From Chryseobacterium sp. MA9 (lineage in GTDB: Bacteria; Bacteroidota; Bacteroidia; Flavobacteriales; Weeksellaceae), in the NCBI RefSeq assembly GCF_024399315.1, contig NZ_CP075170.1, forward strand, positions 2,604,001-2,668,000: a DNA stretch of 64,000 nucleotides. Reading direction: 5' to 3'. Shown piece after piece: positions 1-6,566 of this stretch. The stretch's first letter is position 1. Each line of letters starts with the position of its first letter. A program made the position numbers and the translations under genes. Below the pieces are notes generated by a model. It had not been told where the DNA came from and ran no database searches. It worked only from the letters and a program-made list of their open reading frames with translations.

Positions 1-56
1 AGGAGAACGAAAAGCTGAAAGAAGAACTGAAAGGTCTCCCAAGAGGAAGAAAATAA
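1..56 (+). CDS. C-terminal end of an unidentified protein (partial)
   Basis: The window opens inside a plus-strand reading frame that ends with a TAA codon at 54-56. Only 17 residues are visible, rich in Glu and Lys and ending in GLPRGRK, as in a coiled-coil or charged tail. A clear hairpin terminator follows 27 bases later, which supports a real gene end. The family cannot be named from so little sequence. Confidence 0.5.
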   Translation, partial: ENEKLKEELKGLPRGRK

Positions 57-82
57 TACGGTTTGAAACTGTAAAAATATTG

Positions 83-120
83 ATGTCACTCATATTAAGT
101 TATGGAGTGACATTTTTTTG
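83..120 (+). terminator. Rho-independent terminator
   Basis: A perfect 9-bp stem (ATGTCACTC at 83-91 with GAGTGACAT at 105-113) is followed by a T-run at 113-119. It ends transcription of the partial gene at the left edge. Confidence 0.85.
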
Positions 121-188
121 TGATATAGGCTAATTAATGCTAAAGTTTTTTGACACAAAGAATTAATTATTTAAATGTTTTTATTTCA

Positions 189-285
189 GGGGGCAAAGAG
201 CTGCGACTCTGCCGCTGATGAAGCTTTGTGATAGTAATACGTTCGCTTAGAGAGAAGCAATTTCATTGATTCCTCCTTTGCTCCC
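189..285. other. Long-range inverted repeat in intergenic DNA
   Basis: Bases 189-198 (GGGGGCAAAG) can pair with 276-285 (CTTTGCTCCC), with one G-U pair. The 77-base interior can fold further, since CAAAG near 194 faces CTTTG near 233. The stretch 121-340 holds no gene. It could be a small structured transcript or a chance pairing; nothing identifies a family. Confidence 0.3.
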
Positions 286-340
286 ATAAAATATTAAAGA
301 AAACAAATGAAAGCTTTGCGTTAAAAAAATTCTTTGAAAT

Positions 341-637
341 TTACAATTCATCCAGCGGATTCCAGAACAGTTTTTTGAAATTTTTTATTCTAAGATTTTC
401 CACAGTGATTCCTTCTGCTTCCAGCTTAGGCTGAAATTCCGGAACGGATAAAACTCCTGAACTTGATATGACACGGTGAGCGGGAACATCTTTCGGGCAT
501 CCTCCCATAGCTTTTCCTACATGTCTTGAATGGTTAGGATAGCCTACCGCTTTTGCTATGGCACCATACGTAGAAACTCTTCCTTTGGGAATAAGTCTTG
601 CTACTTCGTATACCTGTTGTTTGAAAATCTCGTCCAT
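341..637 (-). CDS. MGMT-family alkyltransferase-like protein (ATL)
   Basis: This 98-residue protein matches the C-terminal DNA-binding half of O6-alkylguanine-DNA alkyltransferases: an N-terminal helix-turn-helix segment (GRVSTYGAIAKAVG, residues 19-32), a conserved GKAMGGCP segment (41-48) and the active-site region VPAHRV (51-56). Active methyltransferases have PCHRV; here Ala53 replaces the acceptor cysteine. That makes it alkyltransferase-like: proteins of this type bind O6-alkylguanine and, in studied cases, recruit nucleotide excision repair instead of removing the alkyl group. The ATG at 635-637 is the natural start and the length is normal for ATL proteins. It is transcribed alone, divergently from the small gene at 725. 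The family is well supported; the repair role is inferred. Confidence 0.88.
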   Translation of the reverse strand: MDEIFKQQVYEVARLIPKGRVSTYGAIAKAVGYPNHSRHVGKAMGGCPKDVPAHRVISSSGVLSVPEFQPKLEAEGITVENLRIKNFKKLFWNPLDEL

Positions 638-724
638 ATCAAATTTTGTTTTTAGCTGGCTTTCTTTTTTGCATCATTTTTGAACTCTTTCAAGCTCAAT
701 GATGTTTCATTAAAATATAAAGAT

Positions 725-871
725 ATGAAAAAATCATTTTTCAGGCTGTTGAATGCGGTTAATAAAAAAGTTCTCCCGAAGCTGAGTAATAAAGATCCCA
801 ATCATCTGACTAAGATTGAAAAGGGAATTCTGGCGTATCGTTATTTTGTACTGGTGAATTCGTTGGATTGA
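725..871 (+). CDS. Small basic protein of unknown function (48 aa)
   Basis: The reading frame is open from 680, but the internal ATG at 725 gives a 48-residue product beginning MKKSFFRLLNAVNKKVLP and ending in YRYFVLVNSLD. It is basic, with a hydrophobic or aromatic C-terminus. From memory, short flavobacterial proteins of this shape are common and are often mislabelled SsrA-binding protein, but true SmpB is about 150 residues, so that function should not be assumed. The upstream ATG at 680 overlaps likely promoter DNA of the divergent ATL gene and is less probable. Coding status is likely and function unknown. Confidence 0.6.
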   Translation: MKKSFFRLLNAVNKKVLPKLSNKDPNHLTKIEKGILAYRYFVLVNSLD

Positions 872-1265
872 TTTTTTATTTTTCCCACGGATGGTACAGA
901 TTTTCACAAATGTTTATGTATGTTTTTTGGAGAATGCAAAGTCGCAAAAGTTTTTTAAGTGCTACATGTAATATAAAAATCTGCGTAATTCGTATGATGG
1001 GAATACTGTGTACCATTTTTTAACCATTAAGAAAAAATGAAGATTATAAGAATAATTAAGTTTCATCTTTAATGAAAAGTAAAGCATACTGCTAAATAAA
1101 ATAGCTTTACCTATTTCCCTTAATGCTCTTTAAAACTTAAATAAATACTTAATGGTTCAAATTGTTTTTAGGTTTCAAAACAAATCTATTTTCCAATCAT
1201 AAAATAAAAAAGCGCTCCAAATAAATTGAAGCGCTGATATTGTAATCTCTGGTGAGAATTTATTC
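872..1265. other. Intergenic region without a visible gene
   Basis: This is 394 bases of AT-rich DNA between convergent genes. No reading frame with coding character was seen on either strand. The only recognisable feature is the terminator of the downstream minus-strand gene at 1201-1235. Confidence 0.6.
1201..1235 (-). terminator. Terminator of the deoxyhypusine-synthase-family gene
   Basis: AGCGCT at 1211-1216 pairs with AGCGCT at 1230-1235 (a self-complementary hexamer, extended by flanking pairs). On the minus strand it is followed by a T-rich tract (complement of 1201-1210). It lies 31 bases past the stop codon. Confidence 0.75.
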
Positions 1266-2240
1266 TTAAGCGTTTTCTAAGATATAAGAGAACATCAATG
1301 GTGCACAGATCGTTGCATCACTTTCAACGATGAATTTAGGTGTAGTGATATCAAGTTTACCCCAAGTGATTTTTTCATTTGGAACTGCTCCTGAATAAGA
1401 TCCGTAAGATGTTGTAGAGTCAGAAATCTGGCAGAAATAAGACCAGAAAGGAATGTCATGCATTTCCATATCCTGATACAGCATTGGTACTACACAAATA
1501 GGGAAATCTCCTGCGATACCTCCACCAATCTGGAAGAATCCAACTCCTTTTCCTCCTGAATTTTTAGTATACCAGTCAGCAAGGTAAGTCATATATTCAA
1601 TTCCTGATTTCATTGTAGTAGCTGTAAGCTCTCCTTTGATACAGTAAGAAGCGAAGATGTTACCCATTGTAGAATCTTCCCATCCCGGAACTACGATTGG
1701 TAAGTTTGCTTCTGCAGCAGCAATCATCCAAGAGTTTTCTCTAGGAATTTCGTAATACTGCTCCAAAACTCCTGAAAGGATCATTTTGTACATAAATTCG
1801 TGTGGGAAATATCTTTCTCCTTTAGCTTCTGCATCTTTCCAGATCTCCACGATATGTTTTTGTAATCTTCTGAAAGCTTCTTCTTCAGGGATACAAGTAT
1901 CTGTAACTCTGTTTAGACCTCTTTCTAAAAGATCCCACTCATCCTGAGCAGTCAAATCTCTGTAATGAGGAACTCTTTCATAGTGAGAGTGTGCTACAAG
2001 GTTCATTAAATCTTCTTCAAGGTTAGCACCTGTACAAGAGATAAAATCTACTTTCCCCTGACGGATCATTTCAGCAAGAATCTTCCCTAATTCAGCAGTA
2101 GACATTGCTCCTGCCAAAGTAATCATCATTTTTCCGCCATCTTTAAGATGTGCAACATATCCTTTAGAAGCATCCACCAATGCAGCTGCGTTGAAGTGCA
2201 GGTAATACTTTTCTATGAATTCAGTTATCGGTTTGCTCAT
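1266..2240 (-). CDS. Deoxyhypusine synthase family protein
   Basis: The 324-residue protein has the architecture of deoxyhypusine synthase-type enzymes: a Rossmann-like NAD fold (glycine-rich MMITLAGAMSTAELG near residue 38-52, CTGANLEEDL near 69-78, GVGFFQIGGGIAGDFP near 232-247) and the C-terminal ITWGKL motif, whose Lys295 corresponds to the catalytic lysine that forms the enzyme-imine intermediate with the aminobutyl group of spermidine. Bacteria lack the eIF5A substrate; bacterial homologues are linked to polyamine chemistry such as homospermidine formation, so a polyamine role is inferred. The gene is monocistronic, with a promoter-like sequence directly upstream and a terminator downstream. 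The ATG at 2238-2240 gives full family length. Confidence 0.85.
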   Translation of the reverse strand: MSKPITEFIEKYYLHFNAAALVDASKGYVAHLKDGGKMMITLAGAMSTAELGKILAEMIRQGKVDFISCTGANLEEDLMNLVAHSHYERVPHYRDLTAQDEWDLLERGLNRVTDTCIPEEEAFRRLQKHIVEIWKDAEAKGERYFPHEFMYKMILSGVLEQYYEIPRENSWMIAAAEANLPIVVPGWEDSTMGNIFASYCIKGELTATTMKSGIEYMTYLADWYTKNSGGKGVGFFQIGGGIAGDFPICVVPMLYQDMEMHDIPFWSYFCQISDSTTSYGSYSGAVPNEKITWGKLDITTPKFIVESDATICAPLMFSYILENA

Positions 2241-2254
2241 TTTTTTAATTTTTG

Positions 2255-2288
2255 CAAAGATAAAACTTAAAAACGGAATGCAGCCAAA
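2255..2288 (-). promoter_or_regulatory. Bacteroidota-type promoter
   Basis: On the minus strand TATCTTTG (2255-2262) matches the -7 consensus TAnnTTTG, and TTTG (2285-2288) lies 22 bases upstream as a -33 element. The -7 box is 14 bases from the start codon of the deoxyhypusine-synthase-family gene, so the leader would be very short. Confidence 0.5.
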
Positions 2289-2514
2289 GCACTTGAAGAA
2301 AGTGTTGCAGAGGAGTCTTTTTTTATCATTTGTTAAATGCTAAAGCTGTTTTGTTGGGAAAAGCAAAGGCACAAGAAAATCTGAGATTTTCAGCAAGGGA
2401 TGATGTACATGGATTCAACAATTCCGATTCTATCGGAGATAAAATCTTTGCGTCTTAAAACACACATTATATAAAACCCTTGCGCCTTTGTGTTTCCCCA
2501 AACAGTTAACTAAT

Positions 2515-2549
2515 GAAATAAAAAGCGCGGATCAAATGAGCCACGCTTT
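2515..2549 (-). terminator. Terminator of the GreA/GreB-like gene
   Basis: Bases 2522-2530 (AAAGCGCGG) pair with 2541-2549 (CCACGCTTT) in a 9-bp stem with one G-U pair, followed on the minus strand by a T-rich run. It sits 36 bases beyond the stop codon. Confidence 0.75.
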
Positions 2550-2584
2550 CATTGTAATTCAACCTAATATTATTCAACAAAGTT

Positions 2585-2965
2585 TTACCCTTCCCAGGCT
2601 TCCACTTTTAGAATCTCAATTTTTCTTTCTCCGTCTTTGAACGGCCAACTGATAATATCTCCTACTCTATACCCTACTACTGCAAGAGCAATATCCGATA
2701 GTATGGAATATTTATTCTTTTTAAGCTTTGCTTTAGTAGAAGGCACAAAAATATATTCGTGCTCAAAATCTAAGGTATGGTCTTTCAATGTCACTTTTCT
2801 TTCAACTGTTACAATATCAGCAGGCAGATCTCTTCTCAATACCTGTTTCGCATTTCTAAGTTCTTCCGTAAGTCTTTTTTCTTCTCCGATGCTCACTTTT
2901 TTTCTTCTGAGTGTATCTTTTATAGCATCATAAATTCCGGTGGTTACAATAATATGATTGGACAT
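2585..2965 (-). CDS. GreA/GreB-family (Rnk-like) C-terminal domain protein
   Basis: The product is 126 residues when begun at the ATG at 2963-2965; a longer reading would need a TTG at 2974. An N-terminal helical part (IYDAIKDTLRRKKVSIGEEKRL) precedes a beta-rich FKBP-like domain with DHTLDFEHEYIFVPSTKAK and VVGYRVGDIISWPFKDGERKI, the usual C-terminal half of GreA/GreB transcript-cleavage factors and the Rnk regulator. A full GreA (about 158 residues) has a long N-terminal coiled coil with acidic tip residues; that coil is shortened here. An RNA-polymerase-binding role is likely from the family, while cleavage stimulation is doubtful. It has its own terminator. Confidence 0.75.
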   Translation of the reverse strand: MSNHIIVTTGIYDAIKDTLRRKKVSIGEEKRLTEELRNAKQVLRRDLPADIVTVERKVTLKDHTLDFEHEYIFVPSTKAKLKKNKYSILSDIALAVVGYRVGDIISWPFKDGERKIEILKVEAWEG

Positions 2966-3167
2966 TTTGTTCAATTTTTTAAAATTAAAATGCAGTTATT
3001 CCCTAACGACCCAATGTAGAATCCAGGCATATAACAGCCTTCTTCTATAGAAAACCGCAAAAAAGCATAAATAAAATCCGGAGTGATTCCCTGTCTTGGA
3101 TCCTGACAGGGCTTAATTGATAAAGTCCTTAGAACTTTTCAGAAAAGAATCTGTATGAAGGTAAAGT

Positions 3168-3227
3168 AATGACAGCAGCAATCCTGATTGTCTGCGCTCT
3201 GCTGATAAAGAGATTGTTGCTGCCATT
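3168..3227. other. Imperfect inverted repeat downstream of a beta-barrel gene
   Basis: Bases 3168-3183 pair with 3212-3227 over 16 positions with one mismatch and one G-U pair (AATGACAGCAGCAATC against GATTGTTGCTGCCATT). It lies 38-97 bases past the stop of the minus-strand outer-membrane protein gene. A run of T does not follow directly, so it may be a terminator, an RNA 3' stabiliser or an extragenic repeat. Confidence 0.45.
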
Positions 3228-3264
3228 ATTATGAGATTTTTTGTAATTCTTACAAATATAAGAT

Positions 3265-3909
3265 TTAAAAACGAAATGTCGCGGCGGCACTTAAAGAAAC
3301 TCTTGTCAGACCTTCTTTCTGGTCGTCACCAAGATCAGTTGTTTGTCCATTAACTTTGATTTTGTTCAAAGTTCCCGCGGTAATTCCTAACTTCGGGCCT
3401 ATCATAAAGTTTTTCGAAACCGCATATTGATATGCTGCCCCCAATTCCAGACCAAGATTGGACCCTGTACCTTTTACTGCTTCTGTTTTTGTAGTGTAGG
3501 TAATCACTCCAAGAGATACATCAGCAACAATTTTGTGGTTTGTAGGTTTGGTGTAATTAGAGAACATAACCGAAGGTCCAAAGAATGTAATATTATCTTT
3601 AGTACTTATAGAAACTGTAACAGGCTGCCCATTCATATTGTATCCACTCAATACACCACTGCTAGAAGCATTATAATTGGAAAACTTAGCACCGATTCCG
3701 ATATTTTTCACATTATAATAAGCAGCAATTTCAAAATGAATTCCGTTTTTCAACCCTTCAACATAATTTTTTTCTGCTATGGAAAGACCAGGTGCTGTTT
3801 TAGCTACTCTCCATGCATATCCTACAGCCGGCATGATGGTTATTTTTTCCTGTGCAAAAGAAAGTAAAGAACTCGAAATAGTTCCTAATAGAATTAGTTT
3901 TTTTATCAT
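3265..3909 (-). CDS. Outer-membrane beta-barrel protein (porin-like)
   Basis: The 214-residue product starts with a Sec signal peptide (MIKKLILLGTISSSLLSFAQ), cut after the typical flavobacterial FAQ. The rest shows alternating amphipathic strands separated by polar turns, for example YNVKNIGIGAKFSNYN, TFFGPSVMFSNYT, ADVSLGVITY and FMIGPKLGITAG, and ends in the aromatic C-terminal strand (SLSAAATFRF) that the BAM complex recognises. This fits an 8-stranded barrel of the OmpA/porin superfamily (outer membrane protein beta-barrel domain). Function cannot be assigned. An excellent promoter lies 18 bases upstream, so the gene is its own transcription unit. Confidence 0.75.
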   Translation of the reverse strand: MIKKLILLGTISSSLLSFAQEKITIMPAVGYAWRVAKTAPGLSIAEKNYVEGLKNGIHFEIAAYYNVKNIGIGAKFSNYNASSSGVLSGYNMNGQPVTVSISTKDNITFFGPSVMFSNYTKPTNHKIVADVSLGVITYTTKTEAVKGTGSNLGLELGAAYQYAVSKNFMIGPKLGITAGTLNKIKVNGQTTDLGDDQKEGLTRVSLSAAATFRF

Positions 3910-3926
3910 GGTTTTAAAGTTTCCGG

Positions 3927-3957
3927 CAAAAATAAAATTTTCTTCGGGAGAAACAAA
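3927..3957 (-). promoter_or_regulatory. Bacteroidota-type promoter of the beta-barrel gene
   Basis: On the minus strand TTTG (3954-3957) and TATTTTTG (3927-3934) are separated by exactly 19 bases, a full match to TTTG-N19-TAnnTTTG. The -7 box is 17 bases from the ATG. It abuts the stop codon of the upstream arfB gene. Confidence 0.65.
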
Positions 3958-4350
3958 CTAAAATTTGAAACGCCTGTTCTCTTTTTTATCGGAAAGTTTT
4001 TTCTTGCCATCAAGTCTTTTTTGTTTCTGAGCTCTTGAAGGCTTTGTTGCAGTTCTTTTCTTGGGAATGATAAGGGCTTTATTTACAATTTCAATTATTT
4101 TTTCAATGGCTTTATTTTTATTCATCAGCTGAGTTCTGCTTTCGGAAACGGTAAGGAATAAAAAGCCTTCCGCATTGATTCTGTTTTTCAGTTTATTCTG
4201 AATCAATATTTTTTCATCATCATTGAAAAATTCAGACGAATCTACTTTCCAAAGTACGGTAACAGCAGTCTCTACCTTGTTGACATTCTGCCCTCCTGCC
4301 CCACTGCTGCGGGAAGTTTTGAAACTGAGTTCTTTTGAAAAGGTTTTCAT
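3958..4350 (-). CDS. arfB: Alternative ribosome-rescue factor ArfB (YaeJ-type peptidyl-tRNA hydrolase)
   Basis: The 130-residue protein carries the GGQ motif of class-I release factors at residues 19-21, within SRSSGAGGQNVNKVET, but lacks codon-recognition domains. The C-terminal tail is strongly basic (KKRTATKPSRAQKQKRL... ending RRFKF), matching the ArfB tail that enters the empty mRNA channel of stalled ribosomes. ArfB hydrolyses peptidyl-tRNA on non-stop complexes. I use the ATG at 4348-4350; the frame is open further but only from a TTG at 4380. It follows menE by 38 bases on the same strand and is probably co-transcribed. Confidence 0.9.
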   Translation of the reverse strand: MKTFSKELSFKTSRSSGAGGQNVNKVETAVTVLWKVDSSEFFNDDEKILIQNKLKNRINAEGFLFLTVSESRTQLMNKNKAIEKIIEIVNKALIIPKKRTATKPSRAQKQKRLDGKKKLSDKKENRRFKF

Positions 4351-4388
4351 AGTGTTAAGATTTTTATATACCAGAATCAAGAGCAGGA

Positions 4389-5417
4389 CTATAGATTTAT
4401 GTTTATATTTTTATAGAGTTCTAATCTGTTTATTTTTCCGTTGGGTGTCCGCGGAATTTCACTGATAAAAATAATTTCTTTAGGTTTGTAAAAATTCTTC
4501 TCAAACGGAATTTCTGAAATTTTCTTTATTACCTCATCTGATTCATTTCCTTCTATAATCAGTATCAATTTCTGACCCAAACTTTCATCCGGTAAGCCAA
4601 TAAATACGGCTTCGTTCGGAATTTCTTTCTTTACCAGGGCTTCAAGAGTTTCCGGGAAAATTTTGGCTCCTCCTGAGTTGATGACATTATCAATTCTTCC
4701 GAGAAATTTAAATTGTTTTTCATTCCTAATATCAACTAAATCATTAGTTTGTAATTCTTCAGCATTCAGATTAGGTGCATAGATTTTCAGACATCCTCTT
4801 TCATCCAAAGAGATGGATACATTTTCAAAAACAGTAAAATAATCTTCCTGTTCGGGCATCAATTGTTTTAAGCCAATATGGGAAAGCGTTTCTGACATTC
4901 CATAGGTTTCAAAAATACGGTTTGAAGCACTAAGGTTCATCTGTAGAATTTTATTTTTCAGACTTTCTGAAACGGCGGCACCACCAATAATCAGATTTTT
5001 GATCAGATGAAGTTTCTCCAATGAATTTTCTACCTGAAGCGGAGTCATGGCACAAAAATCTATTTCTTCTTCTAAGTTTTCTACAGGGTTCAGAGAAGGT
5101 TCGGCAGCTTTTAATTTCAATCCTCTTTCTATAGAGCGGACAATCATCATTTTTCCTGAGATATATTCTACAGGCAGGCAGAGTAATGCAGTATCGTCTT
5201 TTTTTAATCCCAAAAAGTCACAGGTCATCACTGCAGAATTAATCATTTTCTTTTTTTCGATTTCAAAGATTTTTGGCACTCCTGTAGAGCCTGAAGTCTG
5301 AACATTCACTCCTTTTTTTTCTGAAAACCACTCTTCCAGAAAAAGTTTCACTTTCTTTTCAAATTCGGTATCGAATGATAATTTATTAATATTGAGATTA
5401 TTGAAGTCTATCAGCAT
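4389..5417 (-). CDS. menE: o-Succinylbenzoate-CoA ligase-like AMP-binding enzyme (MenE)
   Basis: This 342-residue acyl-adenylate-forming enzyme has the P-loop-like TSGSTGVPK motif (residues 41-49), an adenine-binding IFETYGMSET motif (about 168-177), a hinge region with FLGRIDNVINSGGAKIFPE (about 233-251) and the C-terminal PRTPNGKINR segment with the catalytic lysine. It is much shorter than typical acyl-CoA synthetases (500 or more residues), which matches the compact MenE of Bacteroidota that activates o-succinylbenzoate in menaquinone synthesis. No other men gene is in the window, so the substrate is inferred from size and family. The ATG at 5415-5417 lies about 100 bases from the promoter of the divergent tRNA-Gln gene. 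Confidence 0.8.
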   Translation of the reverse strand: MLIDFNNLNINKLSFDTEFEKKVKLFLEEWFSEKKGVNVQTSGSTGVPKIFEIEKKKMINSAVMTCDFLGLKKDDTALLCLPVEYISGKMMIVRSIERGLKLKAAEPSLNPVENLEEEIDFCAMTPLQVENSLEKLHLIKNLIIGGAAVSESLKNKILQMNLSASNRIFETYGMSETLSHIGLKQLMPEQEDYFTVFENVSISLDERGCLKIYAPNLNAEELQTNDLVDIRNEKQFKFLGRIDNVINSGGAKIFPETLEALVKKEIPNEAVFIGLPDESLGQKLILIIEGNESDEVIKKISEIPFEKNFYKPKEIIFISEIPRTPNGKINRLELYKNININL

Positions 5418-5468
5418 GTTTTCCGTAAATAAATTCTACAGTAAATTTAAAAAAAATTCAAAAAGTTC

Positions 5469-5498
5469 TTGTATATAAATAAAAAAGCTGTAAATTTG
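5469..5498 (+). promoter_or_regulatory. Promoter of the first tRNA-Gln gene
   Basis: TTG at 5469-5471 and TAAATTTG at 5491-5498 are spaced by 19 bases, matching the Bacteroidota -33/-7 consensus. The tRNA begins 17 bases after the -7 box. The same arrangement precedes the second tRNA. Confidence 0.75.
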
Positions 5499-5515
5499 CA
5501 CCACCAAAATAAAAC

Positions 5516-5586
5516 AGACCTATAGTGTAACGGTAACACTCCGGTTTTTGGTACCGTCATTCGGGGTTCGAATCCCTGTGGGTCTA
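5516..5586 (+). tRNA. trnQ: tRNA-Gln(TTG), first copy
   Basis: The 71-nt cloverleaf has a 7-bp acceptor stem (AGACCTA with TGGGTCT), a D arm closed by GTGT/ACAC, an anticodon loop TTTTGGT giving anticodon TTG, and a T arm with GGGGTTCGAATCCC. The anticodon stem has a C-T mismatch at its outer pair, also seen in the second copy. CCA is not encoded. It differs from the second copy in the D arm (A for G) and the variable region (T for G). Confidence 0.93.
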
Positions 5587-5587
5587 C

Positions 5588-5614
5588 AAACCATCCTTTT
5601 TAAGGGTGGTTTTT
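5588..5614 (+). terminator. Terminator of the first tRNA-Gln
   Basis: An 11-bp stem (5588-5598 with 5602-5612, one G-U pair) has a TTT loop and a T-run at 5610-5614. An almost identical copy lies beyond the right end of the mobile element at 27628-27653, showing what originally followed the second tRNA. Confidence 0.88.
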
Positions 5615-5768
5615 GTTTTTATGATTAATCAAATATTTTCATTAAAATTTTCATCATCCCGGCTTTGATTTCTCAGAAAAAAGATTCTTCTCCTATTTCA
5701 ATAAGCCTGAAATTTAAAAAATCAAATTCTGTTTTTTCGTGTAAACAATAGAAAATTGAAAGAAGATA

Positions 5769-5799
5769 TTTGTAAATAAGAAAAAAATATATAAATTTG
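5769..5799 (+). promoter_or_regulatory. Promoter of the second tRNA-Gln gene
   Basis: TTTG at 5769-5772 and TAAATTTG at 5792-5799 are separated by 19 bases. The downstream sequence up to the tRNA is nearly identical to that of the first copy (CACCAAAATAAA), so promoter and tRNA were duplicated together. Confidence 0.8.
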
Positions 5800-5816
5800 C
5801 AACACCAAAATAAAGC

Positions 5817-5887
5817 AGACCTATAGTGTAACGGTAGCACTCCGGTTTTTGGTACCGTCAGTCGGGGTTCGAATCCCTGTGGGTCTA
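5817..5887 (+). tRNA. trnQ: tRNA-Gln(TTG), second copy and integration target
   Basis: This 71-nt copy has the same acceptor, anticodon TTG and T arm as the first. Its 3' end from 5874 is identical to a 17-bp sequence at 27613-27629, so the 3' part of the gene belongs to the inserted element, which rebuilds an intact tRNA on integration. The native terminator has been displaced to the far side of the element. Confidence 0.93.
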
Positions 5888-5890
5888 CAA
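5874..5890 (+). repeat. attL core (17-bp direct repeat)
   Basis: TCCCTGTGGGTCTACAA covers the 3' strand of the T arm, the 3' acceptor strand and three bases past the tRNA. It is identical to 27613-27629, and the flanking bases differ at both ends. Confidence 0.9.
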
Positions 5891-5896
5891 CCAAAC

Positions 5897-5933
5897 AAAA
5901 GCAACTCGCTAATTTATAGCAAGTTGCTTTTTT
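5897..5933 (+). terminator. Element-encoded terminator after tRNA-Gln
   Basis: AAAAGCAACT (5897-5906) pairs with AGTTGCTTTT (5922-5931), with an inner GCT/AGC pairing and a T-run. It lies inside the element and replaces the native tRNA terminator. Preceding A residues let it also work on the minus strand for ardA. Confidence 0.8.
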
Positions 5934-5936
5934 ATT

Positions 5937-5974
5937 TTGGTCATTTTTGGTCACTTGGTCACGATTTTGGTCAC
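5937..5974 (+). repeat. Left cluster of TTGGTCAC repeats (putative integrase arm sites)
   Basis: Four direct copies start at 5937 (TTGGTCAT), 5947, 5955 and 5967 (TTGGTCAC). Two more in the same orientation lie near the right end at 27476-27495. Their presence at both ends, outside genes and close to the att cores, suggests binding sites for the integrase arm domain or an excision factor. Confidence 0.6.
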
Positions 5975-6035
5975 TGTTTTTCTTAAAAATGCCCTGAGTA
6001 CACCTCATTGAACCTATTTGAATCTAATTGTATTT

Positions 6036-6566
6036 TTAACTACGGAAATAATATCCATCACTTTCAAAATAATCATACATTAGATTTCTTGCTGTACTTT
6101 CCCAGTCAATATAAATATAATTTGGTAAGCTTTCAGGAATACTTTCTTCTAATATGTACTGAGTAAATGTTTCATCGTCTGAAAACTCACCCATATAATA
6201 GTTTATTATACCGTCATAAATACTCTGAAAATCCATTTTTCCAACACAATCAATATAAGCTTCAAAAACTTCTAAATCATGCCCAGAATCGTTTATTTGC
6301 TGGGCTATTTCGTAAATTTCAGAAGACAAATGACACTCACTAATCAATCCCAGTTTTTCAAACAGTTCACAGTGTTCGTAGTCCTGAAACATAAATTCTG
6401 GGTCAGACTCATCAGAATGTAGTTTATACATTGCTGTAAGTAGTTCGTCATAGTCTGAATAATCAGAAAGATTGAGCCATTTACCATAAAGACTTCCATT
6501 ATTGTACTTCGCATACGTTCCTACATAGATACTGCAAGAATCAAGACAATTTTGTAAATTTGTCAT
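6036..6566 (-). CDS. ardA: Antirestriction protein ArdA
   Basis: This 176-residue acidic protein has the ArdA signature near its start (IYVGTYAKYNNGSLYGKWLN, about residues 13-32), followed by FMFQDYE and a long Asp/Glu-rich body. ArdA proteins are elongated DNA mimics that occupy the DNA-binding groove of type I restriction enzymes, protecting incoming mobile DNA. The length fits the family (about 165-180). It is the first gene inside the left end of the element, the usual leading-edge location for antirestriction genes in mobile elements. The ATG at 6564-6566 is followed directly by family-like sequence. No promoter was recognised. Confidence 0.92.
   Translation of the reverse strand: MTNLQNCLDSCSIYVGTYAKYNNGSLYGKWLNLSDYSDYDELLTAMYKLHSDESDPEFMFQDYEHCELFEKLGLISECHLSSEIYEIAQQINDSGHDLEVFEAYIDCVGKMDFQSIYDGIINYYMGEFSDDETFTQYILEESIPESLPNYIYIDWESTARNLMYDYFESDGYYFRS

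Larger units (their letters stand above)
2241..2584. other. Intergenic region without a visible gene
   Basis: These 344 bases separate two minus-strand genes. They hold the promoter of the deoxyhypusine-synthase-family gene at the left and the terminator of the GreA/GreB-like gene at the right. The middle (2290-2510) shows no gene or strong structure. Confidence 0.6.

Noticed and set aside
725..871. Annotation of the 48-aa protein as SsrA-binding protein SmpB
   Set aside because: SmpB is about 150 residues with a conserved oligonucleotide-binding barrel; none is present here.
3427..3867. 146-codon plus-strand frame opposite the beta-barrel gene
   Set aside because: The opposite strand has a signal peptide, barrel strands and an excellent promoter; this frame is its shadow, with Cys/His-rich random composition.
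5673..6008. Minus-strand 111-codon frame across the second tRNA-Gln and the att site
   Set aside because: Its middle is simply the complement of the tRNA gene and the rest lies in a terminator and repeats; no coding character.
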